Source: Amphimedon queenslandica (lineage: Eukaryota; Porifera; Demospongiae; Haplosclerida; Niphatidae). Taken from it: a DNA stretch of 50,230 nt. The DNA lies in contig NW_003546458.1 in assembly GCF_000090795.2 (NCBI RefSeq), forward strand, positions 1 through 50,230. The letters are read 5' to 3'. The notes under the pieces were generated by a model. It made no database searches. It worked only from the letters and a program-made list of their open reading frames with translations, and had not been told where the DNA came from. The position numbers and the translations under genes are program-made. This document shows positions 1 to 8,990 of the stretch, piece by piece (position 1 is the first letter of the stretch; each line of letters starts with the position of its first letter).

Positions 1-2
1 GT

Positions 3-413
3 ACTATAAACTCACCATACACTGATGGTGTTAGTCTAACACATGGTAATCCAAGAAAACATATCTGGACATTCATTTGTGGTACTACTGGTAGTGGATC
101 TGAAAATCGTTGTCCTTGTGGTACTACTGATGTTCGGTCTGCGCCATCATTTGTTGGCTCAAGATATTACTGTGAATCAGGTTATGAAGGTCCTACATTT
201 CCATTGCATTCTCAATTTTATTCTGATCCATTATGGGATGGTAAAGGTTGTGGTAGTAGTGAGACCAATTGTTGTCAGCGTACTCTTATTCCTTGGTTCT
301 ATAGGTCTTTTACTAACTCTACTACTGATAATATTGAGATGAGGTTATGCTGTGATGAAGGAACTCACGATGAAGATGTTCCTGTTGGAGAATATGAAAT
401 TTATGTTAAGTGA
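3..413 (+). CDS. Fibrinogen-related secreted protein, copy A (3' part only)
   Basis: This is the C-terminal 136 codons of the first copy in the tandem array; the 5' part lies before the window. The frame is open from base 3 to the TGA at 411-413. It carries the family's C-terminal signatures: RKHIWTF, CPCG, SFVG..YYCESG, DPLWDGKGCG, a CC pair, PWFYRSF, TTDNIEMRLCCD and the ending YEIYVK. The variable stretch before DPLWDG (PTFPLHSQFY) is the same as in copy F, while the surrounding bases differ, which suggests exchange between copies. Function is unknown. The family is probably extracellular and lectin-like by its fibrinogen-type start, which is seen in the full copies. An AATAAA lies at about 499-504. 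Confidence 0.85.
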   Translation, partial: TINSPYTDGVSLTHGNPRKHIWTFICGTTGSGSENRCPCGTTDVRSAPSFVGSRYYCESGYEGPTFPLHSQFYSDPLWDGKGCGSSETNCCQRTLIPWFYRSFTNSTTDNIEMRLCCDEGTHDEDVPVGEYEIYVK

Positions 414-1261
414 TATTTGCAAGCAACTGTTTCCTATTTTGATAAATTTTTCTTTTTTCAGCTATTGTTTTTGCTTTTGTTAAATAGAAATAGAAGAAAA
501 TAAACAATCTAATAATAATAGCTAGTGTGCTCAATCTAGTTGCATTACTGTATAACTTTCAACATCACATTACTTAACTAATATCATCACATGCAATGTA
601 CATATTTGCACATTTGCATTGCTTATTATAAGCAACACCATCTTAATTACTATACTATCATATAAGTGTATAAGTGCTTGCACAAAATGCCATGCTAAAT
701 TGCTAAAACTAAGATTATATTAAAGAAGACTAAAGGAGGAAGGAGGGACTCTTTATTTACTGCATGCAACAGTGTGTGTGTGTGTGTGTGTATAGTATAG
801 TAAATATTAATTAGATTAATTAGTGTAAAGTGTAGAGATTGAAAGAGTATGAGCATAAAGGATAAATTTTGTAGCTGCATATAGGCCCATCGAAAAAATT
901 TTATTTGTATTGCAAAATATTTTAAACTCCAGATATGTTTTGAAAATTTTCAACAACTAAGTATCGGAAGGAACTATACAGTACATTCACTGATATCATA
1001 CAGACTTTATTGATATTAAAATTTGTTTTTTTGGAGTTGTTTACCACTTATAACATGTCATTGTATGAGCTCTATCAAGATTTAAGGTTTGTCGTAACAT
1101 TAGTAGTAATTATGGTAATAGGTTTGAAGTGGTAAAATGGTTCGAGAAGATAGTATCGTATGATTTTCTTGTCGTATGATTATTGTAGTTATTAATGTTA
1201 AACGACTAATGGCTATAAAAGTAGTTGAGCGTTTTCATCACAAACAACCATTCAGCTGAAG
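414..1261. repeat. Intergenic block A-B, duplicated at 5839-6540
   Basis: The spacer between A and B is closely related to the spacer between D and E (5839-6540). They share the 3' flank starting TGATATTTGCAA, a middle part with a GCATGCA-GT-rich stretch, and a promoter-proximal ~240 bp that is almost identical (from about 1015 here and 6295 there). A (GT)n tract lies at 772-790. No other gene is seen. The D-E copy has about 55 extra bases just after the stop codon (near 5885-5935). The unit duplicated was therefore gene end, spacer and next gene together. Confidence 0.7.
1214..1220 (+). promoter_or_regulatory. TATA box of copy B
   Basis: TATAAAA lies 48 bp before the ATG of B. The same motif and spacing are found in E (6493) and nearly so in F (8942). 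The bases between the box and the ATG, ending in CATTCAGYTGAAG, are shared by B and E. A fixed TATA-to-ATG distance in several copies supports a real core promoter with a very short 5' UTR. Confidence 0.6.
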
Positions 1262-2464
1262 ATGTATTCTATTCTACTGGTTCTTTGTATTACCTCTTAT
1301 TCATCATCTGCCAGTAATACACTTGATGGTACTTGTGTTAATCCTACTACTTTGTCTTTCATTGAGAATTCACTGACTAATATCAGTGATCAGCTTAAAG
1401 GATCATCCTGTTCATCAGATGGCGCTACTACTGAAGGACTAACTGGTCTCCTTCAATTAGCATTAGTAAAGGAACTAGCAAAAGATTATAAGGATAAGTC
1501 ATGTGATAAAGAAGAAAGGAATCTATTGAATCGCATCAATGCATCTATTGCTAACAAAATAGAACCTCAATTAGCTTCACTGCAATCACAAGTGTCTTCT
1601 CTCTCATCTGATCTTAACAAGTTGTCTCGATTGTTAGCAAAACATGTTAATGTGACTTTAGATGATGAAGAAGAGGCTCCTTCATCTCCTCTCCTCTCCT
1701 CATGTGATGCTATCCTCAGTAAGTGGCCTAACAGTCCTTCAGGTTATTATAATCTAGCTGATGTTAATGGACATAGTCGTCATGTATACTGTCACATGGA
1801 GACTCTGTGTGGTAAAGGAGGAGGCTGGAGAAGAATAGCTAGTCTGAATATGACTGATCCTAATGAGAAATGTCCTTCTCAGTTTAGAACTTATTCAGGA
1901 AATGGAGTCCGTGTTTGTAGTAGGCCAGTGACTAATAGTGGTAGCTGTGTTGGTAAAACATTTCCATCAAGAGATATAAAGTATTCACAAGTATGTGGTA
2001 AAGTGATTGGATATCAACATGGAACAACAGATGGATCATTTGGATTTCTCTCTAGCAAGGATATTAACTCATCATACATTGATGGTATTAGTCTAACACA
2101 TGATAACCCAAGGAAACATATCTGGACACTAGTTAGTGGACAGTCCAGTCAGAAGACTCGTTGTCCTTGTGGCAGTTCAGACCCTAAATTTGTTCCATCA
2201 TTTGTTGGTTCTCACTATTATTGTGAATCTGGCTGTCACACTGCACGTGCATCCTATACTACATTATATTGTTCTGATCCATTATGGGATGGTAAAGGTT
2301 GTGGTAGTACTGAAACTGCTTGTTGTGAACGTACTCTTATTCCTTGGTTCTATAGATCTTTTGGTTATTCTACTACTGATAATATTGAGATGAGGTTATG
2401 CTGTGACCAAAGCACAAATGATGAAGATGTTCCTTTCGGACAATATGAAATTTATGTTAAGTGA
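1262..2464 (+). CDS. Fibrinogen-related secreted protein, copy B (intact)
   Basis: A single-exon gene of 400 residues. The ATG at 1262 starts a hydrophobic signal peptide (MYSILLVLCITSY, cleavage probably near residue 16-18). Next come an array-specific region with a cysteine pair (50-81), a heptad-like coiled coil (about 95-128, with QSQVSSLSSDL), and from residue 148 a fibrinogen-C-like start: CDAILSKWPNSPSGYYNL, then VYCHMETLCGKGGGWRRIA. The rest is unlike canonical fibrinogen: CGKVIGYQ, DGISLTH, RKHIWT, CPCG, DPLWDGKGCG, CCER, TTDNIEMRLCCD and the end YEIYVK. Secretion and oligomerisation through the coiled coil are inferred. Ligand binding is only a guess from the fibrinogen/intelectin resemblance. 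Its N-terminal module is shared with F, but its neck (LSRLLAKHVNVTLDDEEE) is shared with C, so it is mosaic. Confidence 0.9.
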   Translation: MYSILLVLCITSYSSSASNTLDGTCVNPTTLSFIENSLTNISDQLKGSSCSSDGATTEGLTGLLQLALVKELAKDYKDKSCDKEERNLLNRINASIANKIEPQLASLQSQVSSLSSDLNKLSRLLAKHVNVTLDDEEEAPSSPLLSSCDAILSKWPNSPSGYYNLADVNGHSRHVYCHMETLCGKGGGWRRIASLNMTDPNEKCPSQFRTYSGNGVRVCSRPVTNSGSCVGKTFPSRDIKYSQVCGKVIGYQHGTTDGSFGFLSSKDINSSYIDGISLTHDNPRKHIWTLVSGQSSQKTRCPCGSSDPKFVPSFVGSHYYCESGCHTARASYTTLYCSDPLWDGKGCGSTETACCERTLIPWFYRSFGYSTTDNIEMRLCCDQSTNDEDVPFGQYEIYVK

Positions 2465-2891
2465 CGAATTTAAAGTGTACCAATTACTATTGGAACATTT
2501 TGTAGGACACAATTAATTTGCTATTTTAATTTTATTATGATTAGAATTACATGTATGCTACAATAATAGTACATACAGGCTGTTTGAGTTGTTATGACTT
2601 GGTAAAGGCATATGCATTATTATTGTCTGCTATGTGAATGGTGCATTGTTCTCTATCACTCAGCTCAATGAGAGAGGACTATTACTATATTGGTTGCTAT
2701 AACCAGTATAGTGATAATAACAACCTCTCTTCATTAATGTGGTTTAGAATGTTGAGGCTATAAGGGGCTAACATGTCTTGTCATACTGTCTGCACAATCC
2801 ATTAATTGTGGTAATTATGAGACAAAGAGATGCAGTGACCATAAATAAGTCTGTATGAGTGTTTCGTCTCACAGTTTCATTACAGTGAGGA
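2465..2891 (+). promoter_or_regulatory. Spacer B-C with likely promoter of C
   Basis: 427 bp with no gene. An ATAAATA at 2841-2847 lies about 50 bp before the ATG and may act as the TATA element. The part around 2640-2690 (CATTGTTC...CTCAATGAGAGA) matches the C-D spacer around 4370-4420, so these two spacers are also old copies of each other, more diverged than the A-B and D-E pair. Confidence 0.4.
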
Positions 2892-4169
2892 ATGAAGATG
2901 TATTCTATTCTACTGGTTCTTTGTCTGACCTCTTATTCATTATCTGCCAGTAGTACACTTGATGGTACTTGTGTTAATCCTACTACTTTGTCTTTCATTG
3001 AGAATTCACTAACTGATATCAGTGATCAGCTTAAAGATGGAGCTAGTGACAATCTTCATAGTGTCACTAGTATCTTTCAACTCTCACTCCTAAAGGAAAT
3101 GGTAGGATCCTGCAAAGAAAAGTCATGTAATAGCAATGAAGAAGGATTAGCTCTTTTGAAACGTATGGAGCTAATATTGAACACCTCTACTACAAATCTT
3201 GACACTAAGATGCTGAAAATAGATGCTTCTACTGCTGCAACTGATGCCAGACTGAATGCTATTGAGCCTCAATTAACTTCACTGCAATCACAAGTGTCTT
3301 CTCTCTCATCTGATCTTAACAAGTTGTCTCGATTGTTAGCAAAACATGTTAATGTGACTTTAGATGATGAAGAAGAGGCTCCTTCATCTCCTCTCCTCTC
3401 CTCATGTGATGCTATCCTCAGTAAGTGGCCTAACAGTCCTTCAGGTTATTATAATCTAGCTGATGTTAATGGACATAGTCATCATGTATACTGTCACATG
3501 GAGACTCTGTGTGGTAAAGGAGGAGGCTGGAGAAGAATAGCTAGTCTGAATATGACTGATCCTAATGAGAAATGTCCTACTCAGTTTAGAACTTATTCAC
3601 AAAATGGAGTTCGTGCTTGTGGTAGACCAGTGACTAATAGTGGTAGCTGTGATGGTATAACATTTCCATCAAGAGATATAAAGTATTCAGAAGTATGTGG
3701 TAAAGTGATTGGATATCAGGATGGAAAACCAAATGGAGCTGCTGCCTATCATGCTAACAGAGATATAAACTCAGCATACATTGATGGTATTAGTTTAACA
3801 CATGGTAACCCAAGAAAACATATCTGGTCATTGATTAGTGGATATACAGATATTAATCAAAATCAATGTCCTTGTGGTAGTCATACACCTTATCCAGTTC
3901 CTTTGTTTGTTGGTTCTCACTATTATTGTGAAGCTGGATGTCACAACACACAAGCATCCTTTAACACATTATATACTTCTGATCCATTATGGGATGGCAA
4001 AGATTGTGGTAGCATTGAAACGACTTGCTGTCAACGTACTCTTATTCCTTGGTTCTATAGATCTTTTACTCACTCTACTACTGATAATATTGAGATGAGG
4101 TTATGCTGTGATGAAGGAACAAATAATGAAGATGTTCTCATTAAAGAATATGAAATTTATGTGAAGTGA
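2892..4169 (+). CDS. Fibrinogen-related secreted protein, copy C (intact)
   Basis: A single-exon gene, 425 residues from the ATG at 2892. A second ATG two codons later (2898) matches the start of the other copies, so either may be used. It has the signal peptide, then the second N-terminal module type (DGASDNLHSVTSIFQLSLLKEM, shared in diverged form with D and E), and a longer helical region than B, with extra LKRMELILNTST and TDARLNAIEPQL segments before the coiled coil. It shares the whole neck with B. The fibrinogen-C-like start and the C-terminal half follow as in B. It differs from its neighbours mainly between CGKVIGYQ and DGISLT and between CPCG and DPLWDG. It ends NNEDVLIKEYEIYVK, a slightly altered tail. 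Confidence 0.9.
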   Translation: MKMYSILLVLCLTSYSLSASSTLDGTCVNPTTLSFIENSLTDISDQLKDGASDNLHSVTSIFQLSLLKEMVGSCKEKSCNSNEEGLALLKRMELILNTSTTNLDTKMLKIDASTAATDARLNAIEPQLTSLQSQVSSLSSDLNKLSRLLAKHVNVTLDDEEEAPSSPLLSSCDAILSKWPNSPSGYYNLADVNGHSHHVYCHMETLCGKGGGWRRIASLNMTDPNEKCPTQFRTYSQNGVRACGRPVTNSGSCDGITFPSRDIKYSEVCGKVIGYQDGKPNGAAAYHANRDINSAYIDGISLTHGNPRKHIWSLISGYTDINQNQCPCGSHTPYPVPLFVGSHYYCEAGCHNTQASFNTLYTSDPLWDGKDCGSIETTCCQRTLIPWFYRSFTHSTTDNIEMRLCCDEGTNNEDVLIKEYEIYVK

Positions 4170-4594
4170 AGATTGGTAAATCAATAATCAATTTTACTAC
4201 ATACATGTATAGTAGTTAAAACTTGTTGATTTGTTTGGCACATTTTTAGTCAAGTTATAATTAATTTTGGTGCTATAGGCATAAGTAATTTTAGTTTTGT
4301 GTTTCTAATTGACATACTAACTTTATCAATTACTTTTGTGAAAGCAGGAAATGAGTGTACTTTGCTACACTGCATTGTTCCTTATCAGTGTCAGTGACCT
4401 GCTCAATGAGAGAAGACTTTTATATAACTTGAGGTGTCTTGTTTGTATAGTCAGCTTGACCCCTTTATTGGAAGATATAGTTGAAGGAGGAATTGTTTAT
4501 AAAGGAAAGGTTAGGTTTGTAGATGTTGCCTACATTATAAATGGTTTTACAATGTAAGGTTGTCTTCATTCAATAGTCACTCGATCACTTGAAG
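4170..4594 (+). promoter_or_regulatory. Spacer C-D with weak TATA
   Basis: 425 bp with no gene. TATAAA lies at 4536-4541, 59 bp before the ATG of D, farther than in B and E. A 68-codon open frame in the middle is a by-product of the spacer's homology to the B-C spacer and has no family relative. Nothing else is seen. Confidence 0.35.
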
Positions 4595-5838
4595 ATGTAT
4601 TGCTATTATTCTATTCTACTGGTTCTTTGTATAACCTCTTATTCATTATCTGCTGCACTTGATGGTACTTGTGTTAATCCTACTACTTTGTCTTTCATTG
4701 AGAATTCACTGACTAATATCAGTGATCAGCTTAAAGATGGAGTTAGTGAGAGTCTTAATAGTATCTTTCAACTCTCATTGCTAAAGGAAATGGTAGGATC
4801 CTGCAAAGAAAAGTCATGTAATGGAACAATAATAACAATGAAACATTAGCTCTTTTGAAACGCATGGAACTAATAATGAACACCTCCACTGCTGCAACTG
4901 ATGCCAGACTGAATGCTATTGAGCCTCAATTAGCTTCACTACAAACACAAGTGTCTTCTCTCTCATCTGATCTTAAGAAGATATATCAACTGCTGGAGGA
5001 ACATGTTAATGTGACTGAAAATTGTGAAGAGACTCCTCTCCTCTCCTCATGTGATGCTATCCTCAGTAAGTGGCCTAACAGTCCTTCAGGTTATTATAAT
5101 ATAACTGATGTTAATGGACATACTCATGATGTATATTGTCACATGGAGACTCTGTGTGGTAAAGGAGGGGGCTGGAGAAGAATAGCTAGTCTGAATATGA
5201 CTGATCCTAATGAGAAATGTCCTACTCAGTTTAGATTTTATTCACAAGATGGTGTTCGTGCTTGTGGTAGACCAGTCACTAATAGTGGTAGCTATGTTGG
5301 TATAACATTTCCATCAAGAGATATAAAGTATTCACAAGTATGTGGTAAAGTGATTGGATATCAATTTAAATTCACTGATGGATCTTATAGACATCAAACT
5401 GGAGGTAATATAAACTCACCATACACTGATGGTATTAGTCTAACTTATGGTAGTCCAAGGAAACATATCTGGACACTTATGAGTGGTGCTACTGGCAATG
5501 GATCTTATAGTCGTTGTCCTTGTGGTACTCCTAAGCCTCAGTCTGCCCAGGAGTCTTGGTCTGCCCCATCATTTGTTGGTTCACACTATTACTGTGAAGC
5601 AGGATATGAAGGATCACTGACACCTTGGGATCCTAAAATATATACATCTGATCCATTATGGGATGGTAAAGGTTGTGGTAGCAGTGAGACCAATTGTTGT
5701 CAGCGTACTCTTATTCCTTGGTTCTATAGATCTTTTACTCACTCTACTACTGATAATATTGAGATGAGGATATGCTGTGATGAAGGAACAAGTGATGAAG
5801 ATGTTCCTGTTGGAGAATATGAAATTTATATTAAGTGA
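4595..5838 (+). pseudogene. Fibrinogen-related protein, copy D, broken by a 1-base deletion
   Basis: The ATG at 4595 gives the usual signal peptide and second-type N-terminal module, but the frame stops at 4847-4849. The second frame then runs from about 4855 to the TGA at 5836-5838 with every family motif intact. Against E, D lacks one G near 4823-4825 (ATGGAACA here, ATGGGAACA in E). The total length is 1244 nt, one short of a multiple of three. The rest of the gene shows no decay, so this is either a very young pseudogene, a strain allele or an assembly error. The variable segment FKFTDGSYRHQTG is shared with G. One conserved cysteine position differs (SGSYVG here, SGSCVG in B and G). Confidence 0.75.
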
Positions 5839-6492
5839 TATTTGCAATCAACTGTTTCCTATTTTGATAAGTTGTTTCTTTTTGGCCTCACCAGCAATTA
5901 GTGTAGGCGAGGACTATGTAGTTAAGTGTGTTGTCTTTCTGCTATTGTTTTTGTCTTTTGTTAAATAAAAAAATAAAGACCACTATGATCTAATAATCAT
6001 ATAGGTGCTTGCAAGAGGAGGGATTCATTATTGATTGCATGCAGCAGTTTGTGTGCAAGTGTAGTATAGTCAATATTAATTATATCAATCAGTGTAGGCT
6101 GAGTGAGCACGATCATAAAGTGCAGTAGCTGCATAAAGGCACATCAAAATTTTATTTGTACTATACAAAATTTAAACTCAAGTATGTTTGTAATGTTTCA
6201 AAAATTTTAGTTATATTCTTCCAAAAATAATTATATATTTTATAAAGTGGAAAGAACTACAATGCATTCGTGATATTATACAAACTTAATTGATGTTAAA
6301 ATTTGTTTTTGGAGTTGTTTACCACTTAGAACATGTCATTGTATGAGCTCTATCAAGATTTGAGGTTTGTTGTAACATTAGTAGTAATTATGGTAATAGG
6401 TTTGAAGTGGTGAAATGGTTCGAGAAGATAGTATCGTATGATTTTACTTGTTGTATGGTTATTGTAGTTATTAATGTTAAACGACTAGTGGC

Positions 6493-6499
6493 TATAAAA
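6493..6499 (+). promoter_or_regulatory. TATA box of copy E
   Basis: TATAAAA 48 bp upstream of the ATG at 6541, in the promoter block copied from (or to) B. Confidence 0.6.
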
Positions 6500-6540
6500 G
6501 TAGTCGAGTGTTTCTATCACAAACAACCATTCAGTTGAAG

Positions 6541-7746
6541 ATGTATTCTATTCTACTGGTTCTTTGTATTGCCTCATTATCTGCTGCACTTGATGGTACT
6601 TGTGTTAATCCTACTACTTTGTCTTTCATTGAGAATTCACTGACTAATATCAGTGATCAGCTTAAAGATGGAGTTAGTGAGAGTCTTAATAGTATCTTTC
6701 AACTCTCACTGCTAAAGGAAATGGTAGGATCCTGCAAAGAAAAGTCATGTAATGGGAACAATAATAACAATGAAACATTAGCTCTTTTGAAATGCATGGA
6801 ACTAATATTGAACACCTCCACTGCTGCAACTGATGCCAGGCTGAATGCTATTGAGCCTCAATTAGCTTCACTACAAACACAAGTGTCTTCTCTCTCATCT
6901 GATCTTAAGAAGATATATCAACTGCTGCAGGAACATGTTAATGTGACTGAAAATTGTGAAGAGACTCCTCTCCTCTCCTCATGTGATGCTATCCTCAGTA
7001 AGTGGCCTAACAGTCCTTCAGGTTATTATAATATAACTGATGTTAATGGACATACTCATCATGTATACTGTCACATGGAGACTCTGTGTGGTAAAGGAGG
7101 AAGCTGGAGAAGAATAGCTAGTCTGAATATGACTGATCCTAATGAGAAATGTCCTACTTCGTTTGGAACTTATTCAGAAAATGGAGCTCGTGCTTGTGGT
7201 AGACCAGCTAATAGTTATGGCTGTGCTAGTATAACATTTTCATCAGATGATATAGGATACTCTCAAGTTTGTGGTAAAGTGATTGGATATCAAAAAGGAT
7301 TTCCAGATGGAGCCTTGAGAAAAATATCTGATAGAACCATAAACTCGGCATACATTGATGGTATTAGTCTAACATATGGTAACCCTAGAAAACATATCTG
7401 GACATTTATTTGTGGTAGTACTGGCAGAGGATCTTATAACCGTTGTCCTTGTGGTAATACTGGTGAAAGTATTCCATCATTTATTGGCATAAACTATTAC
7501 TGTGAATCAGGTTATGAAGAATATTACTCTCCTTCTTTTTCTGTTACATATACATCTGATCCATTATGGGATGGTAAAGGTTGTGGTAGTAGTGAGACCA
7601 CTTGTTGTCAGCGTACTCTTATTCCTTGGTTCTATAGATCTTTTACTCACTCTACTACTGATAATATTGAGATGAGGATATGCTGTGATGAAGGGACTCA
7701 CGATGAAGATGTTCCTGTTGGAGAATATGAAATTTATGTTAAGTGA
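6541..7746 (+). CDS. Fibrinogen-related secreted protein, copy E (intact)
   Basis: A single-exon gene of 401 residues. The ATG at 6541 is chosen because it aligns with the start of B and follows the same short leader; the frame extends further upstream only through non-ATG codons. It has a signal peptide (MYSILLVLCIASLSA), the second-type N-terminal module, a coiled coil ending DLKKIYQLLQEHVNVT, the fibrinogen-C-like start (GGSWRRIA where others have GGGWRRIA), and the cysteine-rich C-terminal half. It is the most diverged copy in the middle (PANSYGCASITFSSDDIGYSQ). AATAAA lies at 7797-7802. It is the closest relative of D in the first 350 codons. Confidence 0.9.
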   Translation: MYSILLVLCIASLSAALDGTCVNPTTLSFIENSLTNISDQLKDGVSESLNSIFQLSLLKEMVGSCKEKSCNGNNNNNETLALLKCMELILNTSTAATDARLNAIEPQLASLQTQVSSLSSDLKKIYQLLQEHVNVTENCEETPLLSSCDAILSKWPNSPSGYYNITDVNGHTHHVYCHMETLCGKGGSWRRIASLNMTDPNEKCPTSFGTYSENGARACGRPANSYGCASITFSSDDIGYSQVCGKVIGYQKGFPDGALRKISDRTINSAYIDGISLTYGNPRKHIWTFICGSTGRGSYNRCPCGNTGESIPSFIGINYYCESGYEEYYSPSFSVTYTSDPLWDGKGCGSSETTCCQRTLIPWFYRSFTHSTTDNIEMRICCDEGTHDEDVPVGEYEIYVK

Positions 7747-8572
7747 TTTTTTTGCATAATGAATTGACAATTTTTTCTTTTGCTTATTTTTTGCTGAATA
7801 AAAATATAATTAAAAATATGTCAAGGTGCACGATTTCATCCAGTAAATACAGCTATTATAATGCAATCAATTACTTTATCATAAAGTCATCAGTGTATGT
7901 AAGGACTATTTTATTGGTATAAAAAACTGGCTCATGTGATCCCATTGAACTAGTATAAACTTGCTGACCTTGCACTGCATGGGGCCATGATACTGTATAC
8001 CACTGTACCACTGTTAGCTTTAAATAATGTTTTATGGCCCAATGATTTGTTCTAATTTTATTTGTTGAAAATTTGCAAAACTTTATGTATCTAACAGGAC
8101 AAAAATAAACTAGATCATTGAAATGTTGTTATAATCATCATGCATGGTTTTTCATGATTTAATTGTAATATTCAAAATACTGCTTTTACAAACAGTGCAC
8201 TGTCCTACCTGTTACAGCTTTTACACAAGAAGCAGAGATCAGAGTAGTGATGAGTTCAGATAATAAATTTAATGTTATGGGCATGGAAATGGGAAGGTCA
8301 GTAATTTAATTCTATTTGGCTACAATACTGCAGTTTAAAGACCAAGAATTTTTTTTTAATTGAACGTTCATTCCAATTAGTTTTGCAGCATTAACCAGAG
8401 ACCATGCTGAACTTGATGATAAAAATTATTTAAAAAAGCCAAACAAAACAGTATTTTTGCTTTTCTTTTAGGCAAGGTTTTAAGCAATGCTAGTAGTCCC
8501 CTTGTCAAGATAAGGCCTGGTACACATGATCATTTTGTTAGTATACACTGAACAATAATCAAAATCACTTGG
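7747..8572. repeat. Spacer E-F, left part, duplicated after copy F (10163-10880)
   Basis: This 3' flank recurs after F: both contain CTCATGTGATCCCATTGAAC, then a long run through ACAGTGCACTGTC and CAGAGATCAGAGTAGTGATG, and both lead into TTGTTTATAAATTG. It points to duplication of a gene plus its 3' flank. No gene is seen in either copy. Confidence 0.65.
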
Positions 8573-8937
8573 TGTTGTTTATAAATTGATGACAATTGGT
8601 GGGTGCTACTTAACTTGAATGGGATGAATGTTAAAGGCCTGCCTTCTGCTCTTTCTCTTCATCTCCTCCTCTAGTCATTGATAGAACACAGCCTAATACA
8701 CCCTCTTGTTTTTACTTGATTTCTTTTGAACCTTATCATAGAATTATTACCAACTTAGCTATATGAATGGTTCTATGATAAAGGCTCAATGCTAAAGAGA
8801 AATCAAGTAACAATAGGGTGTATTAGGCTGTGTTCTATCAATGACTAGAGGAGGAGATGAGGAGAAAGAGGCAGACAGTAGGCTGGACACATCAAACATT
8901 CATCTAATTCAACCCACCAATTCATAAACAACTATTA
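8573..8937. mobile_element. Large imperfect palindrome (foldback element) just upstream of copy F
   Basis: Two arms of about 170-180 bp mirror each other around position 8755. Left-arm landmarks TTGTTTATAAATTG, CTAGTCATTGATAGAACACA, GCCTAATACACCCT and CCTTATCATAGAA recur in reverse complement on the right in mirrored order (CCTTTATCATAGAA nearest the centre, CAATTCATAAACAA at the end). It could fold into a long hairpin, as foldback or MITE-like elements do. A partial copy of one arm lies near 10877-10960. No clear target duplication is seen. It ends 4 bp before the TATA box of F. Confidence 0.65.
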
Positions 8938-8941
8938 AGAA

Positions 8942-8948
8942 TATAAAA
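8942..8948 (+). promoter_or_regulatory. TATA box of copy F
   Basis: TATAAAA 49 bp before the ATG at 8991, immediately right of the palindrome arm. The upstream promoter sequence differs from that of B and E. Confidence 0.5.
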
Positions 8949-8990
8949 GAACCTGCTTTGGGATGCTCACTCCAGTCCATTCAGTTGAAG

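Noticed and set aside
4351..4557. 68-codon open frame between copies C and D
   Set aside because: It lies in spacer DNA that is homologous to the B-C spacer, where the frame is not kept.
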